Made by a program: the position numbers and the translations under genes. A model generated the notes under the pieces. That model searched no databases, had not been told where the DNA came from, and saw only the letters and a list, made by a program, of their open reading frames with translations. Positions 1-6,512 of a DNA stretch of 8,219 nt are shown one piece after another (the first letter of the stretch is position 1; each line of letters begins with the position of its first letter). The DNA comes from Fidelibacterota bacterium UBA6817 (GTDB taxonomy: Bacteria > Fidelibacterota > Fidelibacteria > Fidelibacterales > Fidelibacteraceae). The stretch spans positions 1 to 8,219 of the forward strand of contig DKER01000231.1 in the NCBI GenBank assembly GCA_002452555.1, given 5' to 3'.

Positions 1-1660
1 CATCCAGGGTGGCGAGTTCTGCTAAAAGCTCACCGGCGGAATTGATTTTCCGGACATTGTTCCATGCAGCATTGATCCATATATTTTCAGGATCTTCAAC
101 ACTGATGCCGCCATTGGCCCAACCTGCTGTAATGGGAATTTCCAGCTCCTCGGCAAATGTCAGCCCGTCACTGGTTCCAAAAACCTTAATGACAGCACCG
201 TTGATGGCGGGTGCATAGATTTTTGTATCTGTACCTGATCCATACAAATCAAGGTTATCGCCAAACCGCGCCGTAACAGCCTGAGTCAGGGCAACTGTAG
301 GAACGGCTTCTTCATTTTCCCACCGATAGATTTTAAAATCACCGCCGCTGGCAAGATTACATGCATAGATTACACCGTCATCATCAACCAGAACTTTCAT
401 TAAGGCAATTCCGTTGAAGCCTCCGGTTACATCTGTCATATCCAGCTGGCCGACAACAGAACCGTTATCAGCATCGAGTATATGGATGATTGCTCCGCCG
501 GTTCTGCTGGCAACAAGAATGTGATTGGTTACAGGGTTATAACCCATACCTCTGGCATTATTATCATTTTTAAAAAAGTCCAGTACATCAACGTCTATCT
601 GCCATTCAGAGACCATGTTAACAGGATCTTGGGGCATAACCGGGACTTTCATATGATAAGCACCGATACCGTTATTTGTCATCATGGCAAAAACATCAAC
701 GGTTCCGTTATTATTATTGATATAAGCAATATCACCGGTTTGATTGGCATTATCACCGGACGGACCGAAAGCAGTCGGAGTCATTCCCCAATGACGCCAG
801 GCATTGGGAATCCCGTTTGTCCATTCAAGAACCTGAAAACTTTGGGCACTCCAAATTAGATTCTGAACTACAAATTTCCGATCATTGGCTTCAAAAGCCA
901 CGAAAGCATTCCCGTCACCGGCGATTCCGGTTGAAAACTGATCACCCCAAACACCGTCCGGAGTAACATATGTGATTTTCTGACCGCTGGCGCTGAACAG
1001 AAAATCATCAGTATCCGGCAGAGGGGATATTTTTGCCTGATTATCGGTTTTGACAAACGCTTCACCGGTAAATGTGATCTCTTCGGGAACAGGGTTAATT
1101 TCTCCCCCTTCCATTGTAAATTTGAAGGCACGTTTACCCCACCATCCTGAATCCACCAGATAAACAACCAGTGTCCCGTCGTAATAGCTTCCGGATACTG
1201 TCATCTTATCGCCAAGACGAAAATATTCAGATCCGGTTGCCGTTGTAGTATCCGGCATAAAACGGAGCAGAGTATCCCGCACTCCTATGGCCGGATCCCA
1301 CTTGTAAACGGTTACAGGCGCCACCGGCAGCCATTGGCCGTCATGACCTACTATGGATGAACCATAGAGATAGCCGTCCTCGTCCACTTCCACATCGCCC
1401 AGAGCCACGTTGCTTTCGCCTACCGTGTCGATCAGGGCACCTGTAGCAATATCAAGGACTTTAATACCTCTTGCCCGGAATGACCCCAGATAGAGTTTAC
1501 CATCAGCTGCTGCAATGCCGCGAACATCATGGTCTGTGGTAAACCATTCGGGCAGATTCGCATCTCTTTTGGTAATCTCCCATTTGGGGGTCATCACCTG
1601 GCCGAATGCCAGAGGTACCAGCAGTACCAACAGCATTCCTAACATACCAAGCTTCTTCAT
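1..1660 (-). CDS. Secreted propeller-like repeat protein, DUF4623-like (3'-truncated by window edge)
   Basis: An open frame of 553 codons runs from an ATG at 1660 to the left edge without a stop, so the C-terminus is missing. The start is supported by a strong Shine-Dalgarno AGAGGAG seven bases upstream and by a signal peptide: MKK, then a hydrophobic stretch to about residue 19 and a likely signal peptidase I cut near AFG/Q (18-21). There is no lipobox Cys, so it is not a lipoprotein. The mature part is rich in short beta-strand repeats of the type DGxLY (53-57, 95-99, 428-432), as in beta-propeller proteins. It contains an internal duplication: about 46-165 resembles about 369-487. Residues 420-550 align with the first part of the gene at the right edge of the window, so the two are paralogues, and a T9SS C-terminal domain beyond the edge is expected. 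Resemblance to DUF4623 proteins is from memory and tentative. No catalytic motif was recognised. A role in surface binding or scaffolding is inference. Confidence 0.9.
   Translation of the reverse strand, partial: MKKLGMLGMLLVLLVPLAFGQVMTPKWEITKRDANLPEWFTTDHDVRGIAAADGKLYLGSFRARGIKVLDIATGALIDTVGESNVALGDVEVDEDGYLYGSSIVGHDGQWLPVAPVTVYKWDPAIGVRDTLLRFMPDTTTATGSEYFRLGDKMTVSGSYYDGTLVVYLVDSGWWGKRAFKFTMEGGEINPVPEEITFTGEAFVKTDNQAKISPLPDTDDFLFSASGQKITYVTPDGVWGDQFSTGIAGDGNAFVAFEANDRKFVVQNLIWSAQSFQVLEWTNGIPNAWRHWGMTPTAFGPSGDNANQTGDIAYINNNNGTVDVFAMMTNNGIGAYHMKVPVMPQDPVNMVSEWQIDVDVLDFFKNDNNARGMGYNPVTNHILVASRTGGAIIHILDADNGSVVGQLDMTDVTGGFNGIALMKVLVDDDGVIYACNLASGGDFKIYRWENEEAVPTVALTQAVTARFGDNLDLYGSGTDTKIYAPAINGAVIKVFGTSDGLTFAEELEIPITAGWANGGISVEDPENIWINAAWNNVRKINSAGELLAELATLD
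200..556 (-). repeat. Second copy of internal protein duplication in the left-edge gene
   Basis: This encodes residues about 369-487. The order of landmarks matches the first copy: ARGM (369-372) against VRGI (46-49); ILDADNGSVVGQL against VLDIATGALIDTV; VDDDGVIYACNL against VDEDGYLYGSS; FKIYRWE against VTVYKWD; RFGD against RLGD. Identity is low to moderate and visible at protein level only. It therefore looks like an old duplication of a propeller-like unit, not a DNA repeat. Confidence 0.65.
1166..1525 (-). repeat. First copy of internal protein duplication in the left-edge gene
   Basis: This encodes residues about 46-165, aligned to about 369-487 of the same protein with an offset of roughly 320 residues. 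The shared skeleton is RG[IM], then a strand with [VI]LD followed by a G-containing turn, then [VD]D[DE]DG[YV][LI]Y, then Y[KR]W, then R[LF]GD. The intervening residues 166-368 have no obvious copy within the window. The boundaries are approximate because the alignment was done by eye. Confidence 0.6.
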
Positions 1661-1667
1661 ACCTTTT

Positions 1668-1674
1668 CTCCTCT
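1668..1674 (-). promoter_or_regulatory. Strong ribosome binding site for the left-edge gene
   Basis: On the minus strand AGAGGAG lies seven bases before the ATG at 1660. It is the best Shine-Dalgarno match in the window and fixes this Met as the start over Met6 and Met9. It also shows that this gene, unlike the GHL10 and ROK genes, can be translated independently of its upstream neighbour. Confidence 0.8.
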
Positions 1675-1700
1675 TTATGAGTTTCTTCTTTATTTTTGAA

Positions 1701-1722
1701 CAAACGGCTTGAAAGCCATTTG
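1701..1722 (-). promoter_or_regulatory. Imperfect palindrome / intercistronic hairpin after the phosphodiester glycosidase gene
   Basis: Four bases after the TAA of the upstream gene, the minus strand reads CAAATGGCT, TTCA, AGCCGTTTG. As RNA this is a nine-pair stem with one U-G wobble and a UUCA loop. As DNA it is a 22-bp palindrome with 9 of 10 positions matching per arm. It is followed by an A-rich tract, not a U-tract, so it is not a textbook intrinsic terminator. It could be a weak terminator, an mRNA 3'-end stabiliser, or an operator, for instance for the ROK regulator encoded two genes upstream. The sequence shows the symmetry; the function is unknown. Confidence 0.5.
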
Positions 1723-1726
1723 AATA

Positions 1727-3400
1727 TTACCAGAGCAATATCATTTTCCCGGAAGCAGATCCCCGGTTTGATTGCAGCGCATAAACATAGATCCCGGAAG
1801 ACACCTTTTTCCCTGAATCATTCGTGCCATCCCACGAAAATTCATATGAACCTGCTGAAAGAAACGCAGATTCAAGGGTACGGATTTTTTCACCCTTCAC
1901 GTTTAAGACTTGTACTGAGTAGATGTCCGGTTTGAAGATGGTTATGGGAATTAGGGTTCGGGCATTAAAAGGGTTCGGATAATTATTGCCCAGTCTGAAT
2001 CGGTCCGGTTTTATGGTTAGATGATCCTTTGAAATAATTTTGGTCACAGAGCTGTCAATATCCAGAAATCGGACAGCATCAGCTACAACATAAAATCCGG
2101 AACCGGCCGCATCAGATATGATCACATTCTGTGTGCTGTCATAGGAAAAAGGATATGTCCCCAGATAATTCCACTGTTCTCCCCCGATTGTTTGATTCAT
2201 CCGAACCGTGTCCAATCCGTCACGATGGGTAATAACAAACGGAGTATCCGTGCAGCGGTTGCTGGCAGGAACCCACCATGCAAAGACGTGATACAACGTC
2301 TCCAAGGGTAGCAAAGGCGTATAAACAGCCTGATCAGCACCTTCTCCTTTTACATTGAGCTGAGCGGGACTGGTCCCCCAATAACCCGGGTTTGCTGTAG
2401 GAAACCACCCGCTTCCCAAAAATTCACAATTCTCATCGTCTGTATCGATAATTACGCCGCTGTCATCATATACGACTAATCCGAGAGAATCGTAATGAAC
2501 AACAGCCAGAATTGTAGGAACAGAACGATTTTCGGAAGGTGTGTTAATATTGAGACCGGGAACTGCCATCTGAGTGGAACCGCCGCCGTCCAGGTTCATG
2601 GCATCCACACAGCCGAAAGATATCATAATCTGAGCCAGTTCCGGCAGGCTCACACCATGACTGGCTGTTTGCCGGCCGTCTGCCGTTACCATGATTACAT
2701 GATTGTCTTCCGTATAACCGACAGCTGTCCGGGGATCGGCATTATCCAGCCCTACACCGGATCCCCACATTATTTCCTCATTATACGTAATATGAATCTG
2801 ACCGTTTTTAACCAGGGTCGGTCCTCCGCCTATTCCGACAAGAATATCTTCCATAGGACTTCCGTCAGCGCTTGACGGAGCATTTTTTGGATTTGGATCA
2901 TTGTAGGAATAAGCCATAGGCGCTTCAAAACGATAGGTCTGTTCCGGATTGCTGCCAAAATGATAGATCCAATCAACAGCCGGCCTGCCTTCTTCATTCA
3001 CGCTGAAAAGACTCCTCATCAAAGGATAGGATTTACTGTTCCGCGTAACGGCACCGATATTTTTTGCTTTCAGTTCATTGGGATAAATAATCGCTGAATA
3101 GGACGTTGCCCCGCCAAAGTACCCCCCGTTTACGGCCGCATAGACATTAAAACGCTGAGCCAGAGTTTTTACATTTGCGGTTGACGTTGTTATATAGGGT
3201 CTTACAGCCAGATCTTTTTGATTCAGATCAACATCAAGAACCCATATGTTCAGAGCAGGGCTGTTGCGACGACCGTAGAATAACCGGATCCCTGCCGGAA
3301 AATCAAAATGAGTTGTTGTATCGGTCCAGGCAATGGGTTCTCCAAAGAGTGAAACAGATCCCAACAGCAGAAAAAAATATATGCGTTTAACACATTTCAT
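1727..3400 (-). CDS. Secreted phosphodiester glycosidase (NAGPA domain) with golvesin-like module and T9SS sorting domain
   Basis: This 557-residue protein is predicted to cleave sugar-1-phosphodiester linkages outside the cell. The NAGPA family is named after the mammalian enzyme that removes GlcNAc from GlcNAc-1-phospho-mannose, and bacterial members are thought to act on glycan phosphodiesters. Layout: signal peptide 1-20 (KR, then a hydrophobic run); NAGPA domain about 48-303 with hallmark motifs AAVNGGYF (88-95), GGGPTLVKNG (191-200), DPRTAVGYT (222-230), ADGR (240-243) and NLDGGGSTQM (269-278), all intact; golvesin-like module about 310-447, ending in the typical VVADAVRFL; T9SS type A sorting domain about 470-557 with NYPNPFN (473-479), a FlgD-like SWDGTNDSGKKVSSGIY stretch and terminal GKMILLW. 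The start overlaps the ROK stop as ATGA, with GGAGAG five bases upstream, so it is coupled to ROK and also has its own ribosome site. The exact substrate cannot be read from the sequence. Confidence 0.9.
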   Translation of the reverse strand: MKCVKRIYFFLLLGSVSLFGEPIAWTDTTTHFDFPAGIRLFYGRRNSPALNIWVLDVDLNQKDLAVRPYITTSTANVKTLAQRFNVYAAVNGGYFGGATSYSAIIYPNELKAKNIGAVTRNSKSYPLMRSLFSVNEEGRPAVDWIYHFGSNPEQTYRFEAPMAYSYNDPNPKNAPSSADGSPMEDILVGIGGGPTLVKNGQIHITYNEEIMWGSGVGLDNADPRTAVGYTEDNHVIMVTADGRQTASHGVSLPELAQIMISFGCVDAMNLDGGGSTQMAVPGLNINTPSENRSVPTILAVVHYDSLGLVVYDDSGVIIDTDDENCEFLGSGWFPTANPGYWGTSPAQLNVKGEGADQAVYTPLLPLETLYHVFAWWVPASNRCTDTPFVITHRDGLDTVRMNQTIGGEQWNYLGTYPFSYDSTQNVIISDAAGSGFYVVADAVRFLDIDSSVTKIISKDHLTIKPDRFRLGNNYPNPFNARTLIPITIFKPDIYSVQVLNVKGEKIRTLESAFLSAGSYEFSWDGTNDSGKKVSSGIYVYALQSNRGSASGKMILLW

Positions 3401-4659
3401 GCATTCTCTCCAACAAGCCGGTCTAAAAAGGGATTCTCCTGCGTCGGATTAAACAACGTTTGCAATGCCATCACAACAGCACCCCGCAAACCTGCTTCTA
3501 TCTTTAGACCCCCGACCAAAATTCGCGATCTGAATGTAATGGGAATATTTTTCAGACTCTCTTCTACTTCATGATGAACTCTGTCAACAAGGTAAGGGGA
3601 ATTTTCCACGACAAAACCATTCAATATCATGATACCGGGGTTCAATGTTTTCTGAAGATTCAGACACAGTGATCCCAGAACATAGGCATATTCATCCAGA
3701 ACACGACATACCGGTATGTTTTGATTTTCGGCCAGAGATAAGTATTCACTCATCATGCTTCGTTTAAAAGCTGTATCAGGATCAACTCCTAATGACTTGT
3801 TTATCCCTTTAAAAAGATTCTTTTCTGACAGGATATCCCCAAAAATTTTGTGGCCGTTCAATATAAAGTTTAAAGGCCGATCAAACGGACGGATAAATTC
3901 AATATAACCGATTTCTCCGGCAGCCCCCTGAACGCCTTTTACCAGACTTTGGTTCTGGATGATGCCGGATCCGATACCATCGCTGATAGCAATGCAAACC
4001 AGATCTTTTTCATTTTTACCAACACCATACAAATACTCACCCAAAGCAATAGTGTTTACATCATTTTCCAAAATTACCGGAACATTGAATGTGCGTTGAA
4101 ATACTTCGGACAAGGGTTCATGAGCCCAGTTTTTCAGGGTATCTGCAACAAGAAGATTCCCCTTTGCATAATCGATTTGTCCGGGAGCACCGATGCCGAT
4201 GGCGATCAGGTTTTCATGGGAAATTTTTTTTCTTTGTAAAATGGACTGCATTTCATTTACAACTCTGTCCAGAACGAGGAAAGAAGGAGAACCCGTTTCG
4301 TATTCAACAACGGATGTCGTCAACAAATCGCCATCAATATTGGCTAATGCAATGATTGTTTCGCTCCGCTTGATTTCTAGACCAAAAACATATCCCCTTT
4401 CAGGATTGAGTCTGATCAATGTGGGTCGTTTTCCGCCTTTGGACGTCGATTGTCCTTTACCGACGTCAAGCACCAATCCTGCATCATAAAGCCGGTTGAT
4501 TATTTCTGATACAGCCGCCTTTGACATGTGTGCTTCACGGGATAAATCAACCCGGGAAATCGGTCCTTCTTTGTAAAGAAAGTAAAGAAGCCGTGTTTCA
4601 TTGACTTTTTTTAGAAAGGAGGAATCGCCTTTTTTGATAAAATGAGTTTCAGGTATCAT
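3397..4659 (-). CDS. ROK-family transcriptional regulator (NagC/XylR type) lacking the usual zinc motif
   Basis: A 420-residue cytoplasmic DNA-binding protein of the usual ROK repressor length. An N-terminal winged helix-turn-helix spans about 17-75 (SRVDLSREAHMSKAAVSEII as the HTH core), followed by the family signature GGKRPTLIRLNPERGYVFGLEI (75-96). The sugar-kinase-like domain shows IGAPGQID (156-163), ENDVNTIALGE (198-208, with the catalytic-type Asp200), DGIGSGII (227-234) and GAAGEIGY (245-252), and ends with YAYVLGSLCLNLQKTLNPGIMILNG (324-348). In most ROK proteins EIG is followed by His and then a CxCGxxGC zinc cluster. Here the His is Tyr252 and no Cys cluster follows. The gene overlaps both neighbours by ATGA and has no visible Shine-Dalgarno, so its level is probably tied to GHL10 translation. 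It probably controls this operon in response to a sugar; the effector is unknown, and both role and target are inference. Confidence 0.93.
   Translation of the reverse strand: MIPETHFIKKGDSSFLKKVNETRLLYFLYKEGPISRVDLSREAHMSKAAVSEIINRLYDAGLVLDVGKGQSTSKGGKRPTLIRLNPERGYVFGLEIKRSETIIALANIDGDLLTTSVVEYETGSPSFLVLDRVVNEMQSILQRKKISHENLIAIGIGAPGQIDYAKGNLLVADTLKNWAHEPLSEVFQRTFNVPVILENDVNTIALGEYLYGVGKNEKDLVCIAISDGIGSGIIQNQSLVKGVQGAAGEIGYIEFIRPFDRPLNFILNGHKIFGDILSEKNLFKGINKSLGVDPDTAFKRSMMSEYLSLAENQNIPVCRVLDEYAYVLGSLCLNLQKTLNPGIMILNGFVVENSPYLVDRVHHEVEESLKNIPITFRSRILVGGLKIEAGLRGAVVMALQTLFNPTQENPFLDRLVGENA
3406..3411 (-). promoter_or_regulatory. Ribosome binding site for the phosphodiester glycosidase gene, inside the ROK coding end
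   Basis: GGAGAG on the minus strand ends five bases before the ATG at 3400. It lies within the last codons of the ROK gene. It supports this start and allows initiation by the ribosome that has just finished ROK, or independently. Confidence 0.65.
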
Positions 4660-6512
4660 TTAACATAAACCATTTTATTAATTTTTTGGATACAATTATT
4701 CTGTTTAATTCCCACAAAGTAAACACCGCTTGATAATTCATTGACGTTATAATTGATTTGATTTAACCCGGCACTCCGGTAGCGGCTGTCAGGTATATCC
4801 ATAACTTTTCCCGCTAAATCCCAGATTATGATTTCCGTTAAACCGTCATTAAGCAGCGAAAATTGGATTGTGCATTCACTGTTAAAGGGATTGGGATAAA
4901 TGTCCAGCAGCAAAAAGGATTCCGGTTTTTCTGCAATGTCAATTTTCGTTGGGGCTTCTATACCAATACGGTTGCTTTTCAGCAGCATAACGGCATCGGC
5001 AAAAACAAAACTCCTGTCAGTATCATCCGTTGTAAGGCGGATAATCTTCTTTTTTAATCCCGGTTCAAGGTAAACGTCGGATAATTTGACCCAGCGTGAT
5101 TGTTTGACACTCTGGTTAACCAAAAAGAGCGTTTGTCCGTCTCTGTGATAAACCGTGTAAGGTGCTTTATTTGTTGCATAAGCCTGTTGAAAATGATAAA
5201 CATACACCTCATACCAGCCTTCCTCACTGATATTTGCATGATAATCAATCCAGGCATCATTGGCTGTTTCTGTATAATACAAACCGCCTTCATAACCGTT
5301 ATATCCCTGCGAAGGTGTCCTTTCATTCCAGTTATCCGATTTTTCCACAAGTCTTGCATCGTTTTCATTGACAATAATAGCCGGCTGTCTCCAACCTGCT
5401 TTCCGGTAGGGAACGTCCGCTTTTTCCGAATAGACCGATGACTTAAGATCAGCAAGATATGAACTTGTGAATACCAGAGGATAATGATACCAGAAAACAT
5501 TCCCTTTCAATCCCCGGCTTCTGGTTGATTTGACCATTTCAACCAATTCTGATGGCGTTGTGATATTTCCGTTGGCTTCCGTAGAAATTCCGGGATAAAG
5601 AACACTCTGATCAGAAATCTTTGTTCGTTCAGTATCCAGACGCCACACATACGAGGCATTGGTTGAATTATACATTTGCACCTGAACAGCATCAAGATAA
5701 CCATTGTTTGCCCAGGGAACCCAGTCCTGACAAAATTGCTCGTATCCCCACGGTAGCGGGGCATTGGAAATAACAATATGAGGATTCACGGATTTCAGAG
5801 AATCATAGAACAGTGCAACAAAATCCGTGAGTTTGTCAGCCCGCCACCGGATCCATCCGCTGTCTGCCGTGTTTTGCGGCGGATTGTTTCCGTCGTGTTC
5901 CGCTTTATACAAAGCTATGGTTGTATTGTCATATCCGCAATCCAGCCCCGGATATCGGATACGGTCGAATTCAATACCATCAACATCATATTTCAGGACG
6001 ACTTCTTTAGCAAGGTCAATAAGAAATTGCTGCGCTTCAGGATGTGTATGACTCAGAGACATTCCGCCGGCACCGTACAGAGGGACGTTTCCCGCTTTGT
6101 TTTTGGCAAACCATTCCGGTTTGGCCCGATACATATGATCATTCGAACCCTGAGTAGCCATAAATCCGGCTTCAAACCATGCATCTACTTCCAGCCCTGC
6201 CCGATGTCCTTCAGCAATCATTTCTGCAAGGATATCCCTCTCGCCCACTGCAGGATCGGTATACAGTCCGGTATATTTATGAAACACGTCACTTCTGAAA
6301 TAAGGATATCCAAAACGCCATACATCCACATAAACAACATTAAAATTTGCGTCTGCAAGAGCATCCATGGTCTGTGGAATATGGGTATTTGTGGGCACAT
6401 TGCTTCCTGCCCATGCAAACCAGACCCCCCGCAATTCGGGGGATCCGGCTTTCAATGCAATCGGTAATCCGAAAAGAAGGAAGAATGCGAAACTGTTTAT
6501 TATTTTTTTCAT
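4656..6512 (-). CDS. Secreted GHL10 (DUF187/COG1649) glycosidase-like enzyme with golvesin-like module and T9SS sorting domain
   Basis: A 618-residue exported protein. Signal peptide 1-22 (MKKIINS, then a hydrophobic run). A GHL10-type TIM-barrel domain covers about 26-360: LRGVWFAW (27-34), the barrel strand VVYVDVWRFG (59-68), LEVDAWFEAGF (107-117), the central DVDGIEFDRIRYP (176-188), DAVQVQMYN (274-282) and GNVFWYHYP (337-345). E. coli DigH (YddW), a known relative, hydrolyses denuded peptidoglycan glycan strands, so a cell-wall or amino-sugar glycan is a reasonable but unproven substrate. A golvesin-like module follows at about 377-512, with YTVYHRDG and FVFADAVMLL, then a T9SS type A sorting domain about 535-618 with YPNPFN (539-544), LSSGVYF (593-599) and terminal KMVYVK. 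The start codon directly abuts the stop of the preceding gene and has no visible Shine-Dalgarno; the stop overlaps the ROK start as ATGA. Catalytic acids cannot be assigned with certainty by eye; Asp178, Glu181 and Asp183 are candidates. Confidence 0.88.
   Translation of the reverse strand: MKKIINSFAFFLLFGLPIALKAGSPELRGVWFAWAGSNVPTNTHIPQTMDALADANFNVVYVDVWRFGYPYFRSDVFHKYTGLYTDPAVGERDILAEMIAEGHRAGLEVDAWFEAGFMATQGSNDHMYRAKPEWFAKNKAGNVPLYGAGGMSLSHTHPEAQQFLIDLAKEVVLKYDVDGIEFDRIRYPGLDCGYDNTTIALYKAEHDGNNPPQNTADSGWIRWRADKLTDFVALFYDSLKSVNPHIVISNAPLPWGYEQFCQDWVPWANNGYLDAVQVQMYNSTNASYVWRLDTERTKISDQSVLYPGISTEANGNITTPSELVEMVKSTRSRGLKGNVFWYHYPLVFTSSYLADLKSSVYSEKADVPYRKAGWRQPAIIVNENDARLVEKSDNWNERTPSQGYNGYEGGLYYTETANDAWIDYHANISEEGWYEVYVYHFQQAYATNKAPYTVYHRDGQTLFLVNQSVKQSRWVKLSDVYLEPGLKKKIIRLTTDDTDRSFVFADAVMLLKSNRIGIEAPTKIDIAEKPESFLLLDIYPNPFNSECTIQFSLLNDGLTEIIIWDLAGKVMDIPDSRYRSAGLNQINYNVNELSSGVYFVGIKQNNCIQKINKMVYVK

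Noticed and set aside
482..859. A 125-codon plus-strand open frame
   Set aside because: It is antisense to the left-edge gene, whose reading frame is continuous and has conserved repeats; no independent support.
868..1167. A 99-codon minus-strand open frame
   Set aside because: It is an out-of-frame shadow inside the left-edge gene.
1661..1700. A sigma70-like promoter before the left-edge gene (TTGTTC, then CATAAA)
   Set aside because: Both boxes are poor matches and the implied transcript start would fall at or after the Shine-Dalgarno sequence.
1701..1722. Intrinsic terminator call for the hairpin
   Set aside because: The stem is followed on the transcribed strand by an A-rich stretch without a U-run, so it was listed only as a palindrome or hairpin of unknown role.
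5054..5500. A 148-codon minus-strand open frame
   Set aside because: It is out of frame within the golvesin-like part of the GHL10 gene, which is itself continuous in another frame; not a frameshifted fragment.
5778..6467. A 229-codon plus-strand open frame
   Set aside because: It lies wholly antisense to the GHL10 catalytic domain, has no domain-like pattern or ribosome site, and is low-complexity in Cys, Ile and Phe as expected for a reverse-complement shadow.
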